From Ichthyophis bannanicus (taxonomy: Eukaryota; Chordata; Amphibia; Gymnophiona; Ichthyophiidae), in assembly GCA_033557465.1 (NCBI GenBank), contig CM066043.1, forward strand, positions 109,110,278 through 109,174,277: a DNA stretch of 64,000 bases, written 5' to 3'. Shown here piece after piece: positions 29,664 through 41,130 of the stretch. Below the pieces are notes generated by a model, which was not told where the DNA came from, did not search any database, and saw only the letters and a list, made by a program, of their open reading frames with translations. Both the position numbers and the translations under genes were made by a program. Within the stretch, counting starts at the first letter, position 1; the number at the start of each line of letters is the position of its first letter.

Positions 29664-30704
29664 TCCTTGCTCCCCTCCTGCTACCTCGGGAGGTGGAAGA
29701 GGTCGTCTTGGCCTCCAGGCGGCCATCCACCCGGAAGTCCTACTCTCTTAAGTGGCGTCGCTTCTCCGTGTGGTGTGCTCAGCAGTCTGAGAATCCCTTC
29801 TCCTGCTTGGTGGCAGTGGTCTTGCAATATTTGCTTTACCTCTCCAATCTGGGCCTTAAGTCCAACTCTGTCAGAGTCCACCTCGGTGCTCTCTCGGCAC
29901 ATCACGCACTGGTGGATGGCAGGCCTCTTTCCAACCACCCTTTGGTGGCTCATTTTCTCCGAGGCCTCCTTCTCCTTAAGCTTCCTTTGCGCCCACCAGC
30001 CCCTGAATGGGATCTGAATGTGGTCTTGCAGCGGATTACCTGTCCGCCCTTTGAACCTTTGGCTACCTGCCCTCTTCGTTTTCTTTCCTGGAAAACCTTG
30101 TTTTTGGTAGCCCTTACCTCTGCTAGGCGCGTTAGTGAACTGCAGGCCCTAGTGTCTGATCCTCCTTACACTAGGTAGGTTCTACAGGAATAGGGTAGTC
30201 TTACGGACTCACCCTAAGTTTCTTCCTAAAGTGGTTTCCCCTTTTCATCTCAACCAGGAAGTGGTTCTTCCAACCTTCTTTCCCAGGCCGCACTCCAGCC
30301 GGGCTGAGATGGTCCTGCATACCCTGGACTGTAGGAGGGCCTTGTCCTTCTACCTTGACCGTACGCGGGAGCATAGGAGAGCTGTTCAGCTCTTTGTTTC
30401 TTTTGACCCCAATAAGTTGGGGCTCCCTGTCTCCAAGCGTACGTTGTCCATATGGGTTGCTGACTGTATCGCTTGGGCTTATGGAGCAGCCAGCCTCTCG
30501 TTGGAGGGTCAAGTCACGGCTCATCGTGTTAGGGCGAAGGCTGCGTCAGTGGCTCATCTCCGCTCTGTTCCGTTGGCAGACATCTGCCGGGCCGCTACTT
30601 GGTCTTCAAGCCAGACTTTTGCGGCCCATTACTGCCTGGAGAGGGAGTCCCGCAGGGACAGTGCTTTCGGTCAGGCAGTTCTCCATCATCTCTTTGAGGT
30701 TTAG
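29625..30704 (+). pseudogene. DIRS-A tyrosine recombinase (A2), one 4-base insertion
   Basis: The frame starts by overlapping ORF2 (AAERVVLAPLLLPREVEEVV) and runs to PPYTR. There a duplicated TAGG at about 30173-30180 creates a stop. It resumes in a second frame (30231-30704) to the family end HHLFEV. The catalytic SARRVSEL, TAHRVRAKAASVA and FAAHYCLERESRR are all intact. Apart from the 4-base duplication this is one of the best-kept recombinases in the window. Confidence 0.88.
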
Positions 30705-30843
30705 GCAACTCTTACCCTCTGGCCCTGGTGTTGGGCTACCGGTCGGGGCGTTTTCAGAGAAGATTCCTTCATTCTGTGCTACTGAGCTAGAGGGAGCTCA
30801 TTTTTTCCACTTGAGGTCTCCGGTAGCCTTAAGCTAGGGAGTC

Positions 30844-30940
30844 CCATATGTGAGGACTGACTTCCTGCTTGGTCCTGGAGAAAGAGTAGTTACTCACCTG
30901 TAACAGGTGTTCTCCAGGAGCAGCAGGAATCAGTCCTCAC
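30844..30940 (+). repeat. A2 internal complementary region
   Basis: It is almost identical to the A1 ICR at 10141-10238, including the AAAGAGTAGTTACTCACCTG junction. This indicates that A1 and A2 belong to the same subfamily. Confidence 0.88.
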
Positions 30941-31020
30941 AACCCTCCCTCCTCCCCTTGGAGTTGCAGTCCTATCATTTCGTTTTTGCTAAATTTTTTG
31001 CTGTATTTTAGCTATGGCAT

Positions 31021-31190
31021 CAGACTGAGCAAGATGGCACTCTTGGGCGGGAAGGGGACCGCGCATGCGCGCTGCAATTCCCAAAGGCTTTCTTTGAAAG
31101 CTGGGGAAATTGCTCCGCGAGGGCTCCATCGGCGCCGACGTCACCCATATGTGAGGACTGATTCCTGCTGCTCCTGGAGAACACCTGTTA
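31021..31190 (+). repeat. A2 right terminal repeat, end deleted
   Basis: It runs from CTGAGCAAGATGGCACTC through GGAGAACACCTGTTA and then jumps to CGGTCGGTACGGGTATCGGG, which is family B gag. The CAGGTGAGTAACTACTCTTT tip seen in A1 is missing. Confidence 0.85.
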
Positions 31191-32443
31191 CGGTCGGTAC
31201 GGGTATCGGGCTTTGCAAGAGCATCCTGACAGACGATACTTCGATTCCTCTGAGGATTCTGAAGAGTCTGTTGATGCAGCGATGCTTCTTCCACAGGAGG
31301 AGTCCTCTCCTAAACGAAGGATGTCTCCTCCAGAAGACTTGCCTTTTCAGGACTATCAGAGGTGGCTCGGGGTCTCTCTGTTACAGTAGCCCCAAAGTCA
31401 GAGCCTAGAGCTAAGGAGTTAGATATTCTACAATATCCTAAAACTCCTAAAGAGGCAGCTACCTTGCCTATTCATGAGATTCTGTATGATCTCATGTTAA
31501 GGATGTGGGAAGCACCTCTAACCACCTCTCCTCATTCTCGCAGGTTGTACACCATGTATCGTGTCCCTCCTTGTCCTGGTTTCCATAAAACTCAGCTTCC
31601 TCACCACTCTATTATAGTTGAGTCTGCAATGAAAAAGATTAGAAGTGCCAAGAGACATGCCTCTAATCCTCCGAGACGTGAATGTAGAACCCTGGATGCT
31701 TTTGGTAGAAGAGTCTTCCAAGCTTCCATGCTTGCTGCGAGAATTAATTCTTAAAGTCTCTACATGGGCATGTTCTTAAAAGAAGTCACTGACCATTTGC
31801 AAATTTTAAGTCCTTTTATGTCTGACAATAAAAGGCAAGAATTTCTCTCTGGGCTCAAACATGCCCAGGATATCTCCAAATTCTCCAACCGTGCAGCTTT
31901 CGATTCCTTTGAATGAGTAAGCAGAGCCTCAGCTATAGCTATAGGAGCACGTAGGATTGCTTGGCTTCAAGCATCTGATTTGGAGACCTGGGTCCAAGAT
32001 GAATTGGGAAATATCCCTTGTACAGGTGATATAAAATATAAAATAGTTATCTCCAAGTTATAATGCCCTGTTCAATGTAATTTCAGTTTGTTCAATGTAA
32101 ACCGCACTGATGCAGAATAGCGCGGTATATAAGAGAATGTAAATAAATAAATAAAAATAAATAAAATCTGTTTGGTAAGGATTGGCAAGCAAAAGCCAAT
32201 CAGATGGATGCTGAAAATTCTGCTTTGGATAGACTATCCAAATCTTCAGCTGCTCCTGCTAAGAAAAGGTTGTTCAAGAAAACACCTTTTTCAAAAAAGG
32301 GAAGATCCTATCCTGCTTATAGTCAGAGAGCATCTTCTGCAGCTCAGTTCCCTTCCAAACGTCAGCAATCCTCCAAACAGACCAAGGCAAAGGCTGCGAG
32401 GCCTGCTCCAGCCCAGCAGTCTCAGCCCCATCAGGGCCTTTGA
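31191..32443 (+). pseudogene. DIRS-B gag-like ORF1 (B3), C-terminal two thirds
   Basis: It shows MSPPEDLPFQ, then the core LMLRMWEAPLTTSPHSRRLY, CPGFHKTQLPHHS and YMGMFLKEVTDHL, and the basic tail (KSSAAPAKKRLFKK) ending QPHQGL with TGA at 32441-32443. It has stops near 31752 and 31916 and the SINE at about 32038-32160, so it is not functional. Confidence 0.8.
32038..32160 (+). mobile_element. Short SINE or LINE tail inserted in B3 gag
   Basis: About 123 bases (TGTTCAATGTAAACCGCACTG, GCGGTATATAAGAGAATGT, then AAATAAATAAAT) are absent from B1 at the matching place. They are flanked by direct repeats ATAAAAT (32031-32037 and 32161-32167). The AAACCGC...GCGGTATATAAG pattern with an AAAT tail is the common 3' end of vertebrate SINEs mobilised by LINEs. 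No tRNA-like head is visible. Confidence 0.6.
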
Positions 32444-34091
32444 CTTTCTGCTAGAGAACTTAGCCTTCCTGGCTCTAGAAGGACCAGAGCCCTCCACCAT
32501 TCCAGGAAGGCTATGTCACTTTGCTCCCAGATGGGGACAAATCACAGCAGAGCAGTGGACACTCTCCATCATAAGAGAGGGGTACAAACTTCATTTTTCC
32601 AGCTTGCCCCCTCCCACAAGAGTGCACCAGTTCAATTCTCCAACCTCCCTCCTCAGCCTATTAGAGCAGGAGGTTGCCACTCTTCTAGCCCAGGGGGCAG
32701 TAGAGGAAGTGCCTTCTCAACAACAGGGCACAGGGTTCTACTCCCCCTATTTTCTTATCCCAAAGAAAAAAGGGGGCTTCAGACCCATTTTAGATCTCAG
32801 AGAATTGAACAGATTCCTAGTCAAAGAAAAATTCAAGATGGTTTCTCTAGGAACTTTGCTGCCATGCCTTCAGAGTCAGGATTGGCTTTGTTCTCTAGAT
32901 CTCAAGGATGCATACACTCATGTTCTCATCCATCCAACTCACAGAAGGTACCTTCGGTTCCTTTTCCAGGAGAAGCACTATCAATACAGAGTGCTCCCCT
33001 TTGGCCTGGCCTCTGCACCAAGGGTGTTCACGAAATGCATGGCAGTGGTTGCTGCTTTTCTGCGTACCCTGGGAATATTTGTCTTCCCCTACCTGGACGA
33101 CTGGCTTATTCAAGCTCCCACTCAATCAGAGGCCAGGACTGCTCTAACCTGCACAATGCGTATCCTTCAATACTTAGGGCTGGTAATAAACATCCCAAAA
33201 TCCAATTTGATCCCTACTCAGTCCCTGGAGTTTATAGGGGCACTGCTGGATACCACAAAGGCAAGGGCCTTTCTTCCCCAGGCCCGTTGCCTTCGCTTGA
33301 TGCAGTTAGCTTCTCAAGCAGAGTTGAAACCCCTACTCACTGCTCGAGAGATGTTACAGTTGCTAGGCCACATGGCTTCCACCGTTCATGTGGTACCATA
33401 TGCTCACCTTCACATGAGAGCAGCTCAGTGGACTTTATCCATCCAATGGACCCAGGCATTAGGCTGCCTGTCAGACAAAATAGCAAACACAAGTCTCCTC
33501 ATTTTGTCCCTCCAGTGGTGGAAATCCCCTCTGAACCTCTTGCTGGGTTGTCCTTTTCAACAGCCTCTACCCCAGGCAACTCTTACAACAGATGCTTCTC
33601 CAATGGGCTGGGGAGCTCATCTTCAGGACCTCTCCACCCAGGGCATCTGGTCCCCACAGGAGACTTATCTCCACATCAATCTCTTGGAACTCAGAGCAAT
33701 CTTCCTTGCTCTACGAGTTTTCCACACCCTGCTCAGCCACAAGACAGTCCTTGTCCACACGGACAATCAGGTAGCCATGTTCTACATAAACAAGCAGGGA
33801 GGAACTGGCTCTCTGTCGCTTTGCAACGAAGCTCTGCGACTGTGGGCCCTCGCCAGAGAGCATCACATTCATCTTCTGGCAGTCTATCTTCCAGGGGTTC
33901 AAAACTCTTGGGCAGACAGACTCAGTCGAGTTCTGCTTCCAGACGAGTGGTCCCTACATATGGACCAGGTGTCCAAAAGTTTTCAAATTTGGGGAACCCC
34001 GGACATAGACCTCTTTGCAAGTCCGTGGAATGCCAAACTTCCCCGGTTCTGTTCCAGAACTCCGGCTCAGGGGGCTCAGGCAAGGGATGTT
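32444..34091 (+). pseudogene. DIRS-B RT, RNase H and start of methylase (B3)
   Basis: This is the cleanest polymerase in the window. One frame reads from the gag end to the C3 insertion. It has LDLRELNRFLVKEKF, SLDLKDAYTHV, LPFGLASAPRVFTK, VFPYLDDWLIQ, RNase H ATLTTDASPMGWGAH, INLLELRAIFLALRV, TDNQVAMFYINKQGG, LPGVQNSWADRLSRVL and FASPWNAKLPRFCSR. All catalytic carboxylates of RT and RNase H that I can identify are present. The frame then reads into C3 terminal sequence (up to 34253), giving a nonsensical tail instead of the methylase. Confidence 0.88.
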
Positions 34092-35833
34092 CCTTATCGT
34101 TCCGACAGTTTAGTCCTCCACAATTGGGTAGTGCACCTCCTCCTGCAGCTTGGAGACTGGACCAATCAGAATCTTCACCTCCCTGGATGTAGCATGCTGG
34201 AACTCCCATCAGCCCCCCAGTGTGTCCAGTCTCCATGCAGCAGGAGGACGTAGTGAGCCTAGGTGCTGGGCTCACTGGAGGATCTGATAATAAGCAGGCT
34301 AGTTAGTATGGTTCCTTAGTATAGCTTTATTTCTGTTAGTTTTGGGATACTCTATTTTCTATTTGTTTGGGTTAGATTCAGTTATTGCATTTGGACAGGG
34401 GGAATTTCTTGGCTGTGTCCTTCAAAAAAAACCCAAACAAACAAACCCCCAAGAAAAACAAACAAAAACTGAGAAAGAGACGGAGAGGCTCACATAGACG
34501 GGGAGCCTTCTGTCCTTACAGGGAGCTTCTGTCTCTACCGTGCCATGTTCAATTGAACCAGCATTTCTTTATATGGGATCTCTTTTTCCCCTGGACAGCA
34601 CGGGGTTGAGCTCCTATCGTATTTCACAGGCAGGCTAAGCTGTAGCGGCCGGAACCGGGGGTTCTCCTTGTCGTCAGTGCAGGAGCCCCTGGCAGGCTTG
34701 TTGGTTCTTGGAGGTTGAGCTGCGGCTCGGCAAAGGTCGCTTGATTTCTTCCCGGGCAGCCGGGTGCAGCACGGGGGACCCAGAGAAGCCTTATGGCACG
34801 GCCCGCCAAAACGCTGTGAGGAAACCGCGGCCATTTTGAGCACGCGGTTTCTCCAGCGTTACTTCCTTAAGGGCGGCAGCGCTGATCGCCGGAGCAGGGA
34901 GTTCTCCAAGCTCAATTTCAGCGTTTTCCCCGATAGGCTGCCTCTGCTGGGGGATTTTAGCTGATTGCTTGCGCTTTCTTTCTTTTGTTTTTTGCTACCT
35001 TTGCCCTTTTTTGTTTTAGGTCCTGTTTCTAGTCCCCGTTTATTTCAGAGCAAGCTTAGAGCGGTTTTTTGTTTTGGTGCACTAAACAGTAACCTTTATA
35101 TTATATCCAGCATTGGAGGATCCCAACATGTGCATTGTGAGGTTCTTTTGTAATCTCTCCTGCCGTTAATGAGCATTGCCAGGTGTGTTTTTGAATCCTC
35201 TTTTATACACTACACGCATCAGCACATGGGGGTGGTCAGATGTGTTTCCCCTGGTTGCACTATACCTCTGAGCAGGTATAACTCTGTGCCTCACTTTGAA
35301 CTAAATGCTTTGCCACTACATTACTACATGGGTAAATTGAATTCCCTCCTATGTGATGTCCAAGGGTCATTCCCCTGTGCTCACTCCATTGATGGGTATA
35401 ACTTCTGGGACTTATGTACAGGCGGGGGTTAGTTGATACTCCTTGTGTGGCTAAGCCCGTTTAATTACAGTCTTAAGGGCATGCGTTCCCTGCGTGTTTA
35501 TGGACAAACCCTTGGGTACACTGTTCTTATTTATTGTGTGCACAAGTGCCAATTCAGTTGTGGCGGCTCGGCCTCACGTATGCCTGGGGTCCATAGGTGC
35601 TTGGAGTGGCCCAGGCTGCAGCGTCTGCTAACCCCTGGCGGTCAAGCAGTATGAATATTTCTAAACATATTGCGGTCGGCTTCGCACCAGTATAAGCTGT
35701 TTATGTATCCACCTCCCTGCTCTGCAGCAACGGACTGTCGTCGGGAGGCATGTGGCTTCACAGGCAAGGATCTTCCTAGTTTCCGCTTAGTTGATCGTGA
35801 CCCCTCCCCATCTCTGTGGGTTATATGGCTGTT
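34092..35833 (+). mobile_element. DIRS-C element C3, left part (continues at 41615-43554)
   Basis: The left end CCTTATCGTTCCGACAGTTT is followed by TAGTCCTCC, the CTGCAGCTTGGAGACTGGAC segment and CCCCAGTGTGTCCAGTCTCC, as in C1 and C2. The rest of this part has no recognisable gene; GCGGCCATTTTGAGC near 34828 parallels C2 upstream of gag. C2 inserted at 35833. The continuation after C2 matches C1 from about 42420. Confidence 0.8.
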
Positions 35834-36755
35834 CCTGTTCGGTAATCCAGTTTAGTCCTCCAACATCGGGTAGTGCCCCTCCTCCTGCAGCCTGGAGACT
35901 GGACCAATCAAGTCTTCTGTAGTATATATGCAGACGGAGCTCCCAGAAGCCCCCAGTGTGTCCAGTCTCCTTGCAGCTTGCAGACTTCTGTGCCCTTTCT
36001 GGGCACACTAAGTGACACTTGAAGGAGCAACACTAGTTAGTTAGTTCTTTTGGGGTTTTATTTTGGGTCCTTTATTTACCATTTCTTTGCTAGGTAGCTG
36101 TATCTTTAAAAAACAGGGGACATCCTGGAGGAAGCCAGACCTGCATTGGGCTCCTGCCTTCCTGCCTGGGAATATCTGAAACCTGGGTTGAGCTCTCCCC
36201 AAGACTGTTCGGGGAAGAGCCATACCTGCTACAGCATTGCCTGTCACTTGGAGAAGTTGGCTGAGTTCCTTGCTGTTCACTGAGCTGGTAGGAATTTTCC
36301 TTGCTTTATCTTTCAGCTCTGTTGTTTTTTGCATTGTCAGAGGCTCTGTCGGCTCCCCTGGCTTCCGAATTGCACTTTTTCCTGATTTTTTTCGCTTGCC
36401 CTGTATTAGAGGGTCGTTTTCTTTCTTTTCCATATTATTTGGTTACCTTTGTATTTTCGCGCCTTTTTTATTGTGGGTGGAAAGGTGCGGCGGCCATTTT
36501 GGATTTCTAAAGTGTGCTTTTTAAGGGCACTTTTTAACACTTGTGCACGGGTTCCCCTGGCATTTTTGGGGTTTCTTTTGCTGGCGATTTTGCTCAGGGC
36601 ACCCCCTAGGATTCTGGGGAGTATTTTGTTTTCTGTAAAAAAAAAAAAAAAGTTTTAATTTTAAAGCTGTACTGATTTGAATATGGTTAGTCCCTTTGCT
36701 GTGGGCTTCCCTGTTCCTGTTTCCTTCTTTCCCCCTGGAAGCAGGTTGCCTTAGC

Positions 36756-36893
36756 ATGGCTGCCAAACCTCAATGTGGGATTTGTGGGTCCCGCAGAGAT
36801 ACAATGACTGACTCTGGCATCTGTAAGAGCTGTGCTGCAGTTTCTTCAGAACTAGAATGTCTTCTCCCTCTGCTGTTTGCAGCTCTGTGGTAA
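36756..36893 (+). pseudogene. DIRS-C gag N-terminus (C2)
   Basis: ATG 36756 opens a short frame, MAAKPQCGICGSRRDTMTDS, then GICKSC, and stops at 36893. The MAA start and the CxxC...CxxC spacing match the gag N-termini of families A and B, which suggests a common zinc-binding head. The remainder of gag is not readable. From 36894 to about 38544 I see no gene, only T-rich sequence and an (AAAT)n run. Confidence 0.6.
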
Positions 36894-38284
36894 CTCGATT
36901 GATTTTTCTTGATTTTTCAGCGATTTTAGGCATTTCTCTCATGCCTGCAACCCTCCCACCTTCTTCTTTGACTTTTTAAGTTAATTCCTTAGCTTTTGGA
37001 GGTTTTAATTCACTCTTTTGGTGTTTTATTTTTGCTGGTGGCCATTTTGAATAGCTAATGAGCCTCGGTTTTTGGCGGGAAGCCAGATTACTTCTCTGCT
37101 GGCTTCTAAAAGCTATATTGTTTCAGTTTTTTTTCTTCTTTCCACAACACTTGCTAGAGGTCAGTTGTGCAGAGGTTACTTTTTTCTCTGCCTCTGTATG
37201 AACATAATGGATAAAAAGTACAGAAGGCATGGATAGAGAACAGTATGCAATTCAGAGCCACAGTACAATGCTGAGTCACTGACGAAGGGTGCAGGGCTCA
37301 TGGCTTCCATTCCCCACTGTGCCCAACAAAGAAGGCTGGCTGAGGCATTACCTATTATGGGGAATATTGTTAAATGCCTGTTCCGGCGGGACGCAGTTAT
37401 TTCTTTTTAGTTCTCCCTGTGCCTTATTCAGGTTTAAGCTGCATAGGCTGTCAGAAGAAACACAGGGACCTCAGGCATCAGCTCTGCTCTTCCCCCCGCA
37501 TCTTGCTTCCCCTGAGGAACTTGGGAACTCCGGAGCTTGGCTTCGGGGGAGCTCTCCATTGGCTTTACGCTGCACTGAGTCTTTACCACGAGAGTTTGAA
37601 TACCTCCAGGAAGTTCAGGTATCATTTTCTGTAAGAAAACTGTGCGTACTCTGTTCTTGTTTTTTCTTCCTTGCCTCAGCTGCTCTGGGATGCTTTCAGC
37701 TGTATCCGGACCGGCTGCCCCTGAGTTGGAAGTGCCTACTTTGACTTTTTAGTCCACAAACTGCAGCCGGGTTACTTTGTACGTCCTACTGATTATTGTA
37801 CCTGTCTTATTCAATATACCATTTGGTTGAGGTTTTAAGTCAGTGTTTTGGATCCTGACTGTTTTGGGCTCGGCCTAATTAAGCATGCTCACTGTAATTT
37901 TCCTATGGCTGGATTGAGCTTCTACATCCCTCCCCAGAAACACCTTTCAGCCCCTACCATGGAGGTCTGAATGGCTGCGGAGGGATCCCACTCTAATTTC
38001 CCTACTTTCAGTCACTGTAATTGCCTTACCCTGACCTTGAAAGTTTCTCTATGCCAGCACAGTGAATGACTGACAGTTCCCTTCTCAGTTCTGCGAATAC
38101 CTGACAGTTTTTCGGTGCCAGCGGCTGTTTTGTTTTTCTCTTCAGTGTTTCTTTTTAGAGGCAACAGCTCTAAACAGCAGTTTCCACACACTTAATCATG
38201 CTGTGGAGGCACGTGCAGTTTCAAAATCCTTTTCTTAAACAGTCTTGGGTTTCCCTGAGCCTTCCTTGCTTTTTGTTTTAAATG

Positions 38285-38311
38285 CAAAAATAAATAAATA
38301 AATAAATAAAT
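38285..38311. repeat. (AAAT)n simple repeat
   Basis: Seven or so AAAT units form the tail of an unrecognised insertion or a simple microsatellite inside C2. The sequence just before it has no similarity to the other insertions in the window. Confidence 0.7.
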
Positions 38312-38544
38312 GAAACCCCACACAAGAAGAGGAAAGGTGGTTTAAGTCTCTACAATGCTTTTTTCTATGGCTGTATTATATGTGAAATGTAATCAGCCGA
38401 AGGGTACATTAATAGCTTGCTTGTGTTACACCTGCACGCTGCATCCCGGAGGCTTTCCCCATACCCACTGCGTTGCTAGCTGGGTCCCCCAGCACCTTAT
38501 CTCCCCCCTCCTCAGAGCCCCTGCTGCAGGATCTTCCACAGCCG

Positions 38545-40003
38545 CTGCAGACCACATTACACATTCCCATCCGGCCGTCTCATCAACGGTTTCTCCACTT
38601 CGCTCTTCCGTGGGGCCACTTCCAATTTCCGGCCATGCCGTTTGGTCTCGCCACGGCCCCCCGCACCTTCACAAACGTGATGGTAGTGGTCGCGGAGGCC
38701 TTGTGCACAGAGGGCATCCTGGTCCATCCGTATCTCGACGACTGGTGGATTCGGGCAAAGTCCAGTTGGGAGTGTGTGTACGTCACGAGCAGGGTGGTGG
38801 CTCTGCTGCGGTCCCTCGGCTGGGTGGGGAAAGAATGCAAGAGTTGTCTGTGCCCGACTCAGGATCTCGAGTATCTGGGAGTGAGCCTCAACACAGCACG
38901 GGGCTTGGTGTGCCTGCCGGAGCGCCGCATTCGGTCTCTTGTCCGACTCTTCAGGGGGATGCCCGCTCCGTCTGCATGGTGATAGCTACAGTTCCTCGGT
39001 ACGATGGCAGCAACCTTGGAGGTGGTGCCCTGGGCGCGCTTCCACATGCGCCCGGCTGCAGAGTGCTCTGCTGCGCCGTTGGTCCAACCAATTCGACTCG
39101 TTGAACAGGAGATTGACTTGCCCAAGGGCGGTTCGCCGATCACTCCGGTGGTGGCTCTCCTCCGAGAACCTGGCGCGGGGGATTCCCTGGAGCCTCCACT
39201 TTGGGTGCCGTTCACAACGGATGCCAGCTTAACCGGCTGGGGGGCTCACTGCGAGACCCGCTTCGCTCAAGGGGAATGGTCTCCCCTGGAGACTTCTTGG
39301 TCGATCAACCTCCTCGAATGGCGGGCGGTGCGGCTAGCCCTCTTGGCCTCAAAGCCCTAGTTCTCGACCGGCCGGTGCGAGTCCTCTCGGACATTGCGAC
39401 CACCGTAGCTTACATCAATCGCCAAGGGGGCATCGGCAGCATGGCCCTGGAATCAGAAGCGATGGCCTTGGTCAATTGGGTGCAGTCTCGTCTTCCGGCC
39501 ATCTCGGCAGCGCCTATTGCAGGCGCAGACAATGTTCAGGCCGATTTTCTCTGCAGAGTGCGGGTGGACCCCGGAGAGTGGGAGCTAAACCCGCAAGTTT
39601 ACGCGCAAATAGTTCGTCGGGGGGGGGGCCGCCCTTCATGGATCTCATGGCGACATTTCAATCGGCCGAGACAGGACGCTTCTTCAGCAGGCAAAGGGAG
39701 CATATGTCCGAGGGGCTCGACGCTCTCATTCAGCCGTGGCCAACGTCCGGCCTTCTTTATGTCTTTCCTCCATGGGTTCTGATTGGCCGGGTCGTTCAGC
39801 GCATTGAGGGCCATCGGGGTCGAGTGTTACTGGTGGACCCGGACTGGCCTGGGTGGCCCTGGTATGCCGATCTGGTCCGGCTGAGCGACGGTATTCCTTG
39901 GCTCCTATCCACGCTGCCGAATCTTCTTTTTCAGGGACCCTTGCGGATGCCCCAAGTGGGTCAATTCTCGCATACGGTTTGGCCATGGAGAGGGCTCGGC
40001 TGA
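38545..40003 (+). pseudogene. DIRS-C RT (C-terminal), RNase H and methylase-like remnant (C2)
   Basis: RT starts abruptly at LHIPIRPSHQRFLHFALPWG, so motif A and its catalytic Asp are deleted. MPFGLATAPRTFTNVMVVV and HPYLDDWWIRAKSS remain. A TGA at about 38980 is followed in the same frame by the connection and RNase H (PFTTDASLTGWGAHCETR; INLLEWRAVRLALLA). After a TAG at 39358 and a shift come VLSDIATTVAYINRQGG (usual SDN changed to SDI) and ADNVQADFLCRVRVD. The methylase part (LLYVFPPWVLIGRVV; VLLVDPDWPGWPWYADLVR) is in a third frame. It is inactive. Confidence 0.82.
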
Positions 40004-41035
40004 AAAAGAAGGGTTACTCCCCCCGCGGTGCTTTCTACCCTACTGCGGGCGGGGAAAACGTCCACTTCTCTTACTTACGTTCGGATTTGGGGGATCTTTG
40101 AAGACTGGTGCTCCCGGCGTGGAGTCCGGGCGGCGACGGTTTCCGTTTCCGTCGTTTTAAGTTTCTTCAGGTTGCTTTTGATAAGGGCCTTGCGGCTAGT
40201 TCTCTGAAAGTCCGGTTGGCGGCTATCTCTTGTTATCGAGGCAAAGTTTTAGGCCGTCTCTACGGTTCTTATCCGGACGTACGTCGTTTTCTTACGACTG
40301 TTTTTCATTTGCGGCCCTCCCGCAGGATTTTCGTTCCTCCGGGGGACTTGAATCTAGTGATGCGGGCCCTGGTTCGTGAACCTTTTGAACCCCTGAGTAG
40401 GGCGTTTCTGAAAGATTTTACACTGAAGACGGTTTTTCTTGTAGCCATCTGTTCGGCTCGGCGTATTTCAGATCTACATGCGTTGTCCTGCCGAGAACCT
40501 TTTTTGTCTTTTTCCCCGGTCCCTTCCTTTTTGCCGAAGGTGGTTTCCCCTATTCATGTGAATCAGGCAGTGTTTCTTCCAGTTCTTTCTTCCCACTCTG
40601 TCGGGTCGGCGGACAAAGGTCTTCACCGTCTCGATGTGGGTCGTGCACCTCGTCGTTCTTTGAAGGCTACCGAATCTTTCGGAAGACTGACCGGTTATTC
40701 GTGCTCTTCGGTGGTGCACGTAAAGGGGAAGCGGCGGCTAAGGCCTCCGTTGCAAGATGGCTCAAGGAAGCGTTCGCGTCTGCGTATCTGTTGCAGCAGC
40801 GGTCTGTTCCGGAGGGGCTACTGGATCATTCCACTAGGGCTCGGGTTACCGCTTGGGCGGAGTATAGCCTAGTTCCGCCAGCAGATATCTGTAAGGCGGC
40901 CACCTGGTCGTCTCTGCATGCTTTCAGTACACACTATCGTTTAGATGTGTCAGCGGCTCGGGATTCCTCTTTTGTTCAGCGGTTCTGCGCGCCGGATGGC
41001 AAGGTCCCGCCCGGTCTTAACTGCTCTGTTACATC
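39950..41035 (+). pseudogene. DIRS-C tyrosine recombinase (C2)
   Basis: The N-terminal half (40108-40620) reads FKFLQVAFDKGLAASSLKVR, LAAISCYRGK and ICSARRISDLHALSC, with the first catalytic Arg intact. A frameshift between about 40600 and 40700 leads to the frame with LFGGARKGEAAAKASVARWL, HSTRARVTAWA, ICKAATWSSLHAF and STHYRLDVSAA, which has the HY nucleophile segment. The spacer between the two catalytic parts differs from families A and B. One or two indels inactivate it. Confidence 0.82.
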
Positions 41036-41130
41036 CCGATGTTGGAGGACTAAACTGGATTACCGAACAGGAAATGGAAATTACACTAACCTGGTAATTG
41101 TAGTTCCTGGAGGGTCCAGTTTAGTCCTCC
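41031..41130 (+). repeat. C2 internal complementary region
   Basis: GATGTTGGAGGACTAAACTG, then GATTACCGAACAGG, is the complement of the C2 left end. GAAATGGAAATTACACTAAC through GGGTCCAGTTTAGTCCTCC is the complement of the right end. The two meet at CCGAACAGGAAATGG, so the circle junction is ATTT followed by CCTG. Confidence 0.88.

Larger units (their letters stand above)
24497..31190 (+). mobile_element. DIRS-A element A2 with internal inversion and solo LTR
   Basis: The left end (CTCCAGGACCAAGCAGGAAG) is at 24497, the ICR at 30844-30940, and the right repeat at 31021-31190, which has lost its last 20 or so bases. Gag is collinear to about 25525. Positions 25526 to about 27825 are an inverted copy of gag to RT, and plus-strand sequence resumes in RT (CTTTCCATACCTGGACGACT). 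A 542 bp LTR sits at 27919-28460, followed by the normal RNase H, methylase and recombinase order. The right junction at 31190 runs directly into mid-gag of B3, so a deletion removed the original flank. Confidence 0.88.
31191..34091 (+). mobile_element. DIRS-B element B3, 5' truncated, cut by C3
   Basis: It begins mid-gag at the A2 deletion junction (GGTATCGGGCTTTGCAAGAG, equal to 18374 onward in B1) and continues through the gag end and ORF2. At 34092 the C3 left end interrupts the methylase coding region (QARDV, then foreign codons). The B3 downstream half is not found in the window as a directly continuing piece. A short SINE lies in gag. Confidence 0.85.

Noticed and set aside
34092..34253. 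C-terminal tail of the 693-codon B3 polymerase frame
   Set aside because: The frame reads into the C3 terminal repeat after the insertion point. It is not a domain.
36894..38544. Host exons inside C2
   Set aside because: Several CAG/GT pairs exist but the open stretches between them are short, out of phase and T-rich. No coding pattern was found.
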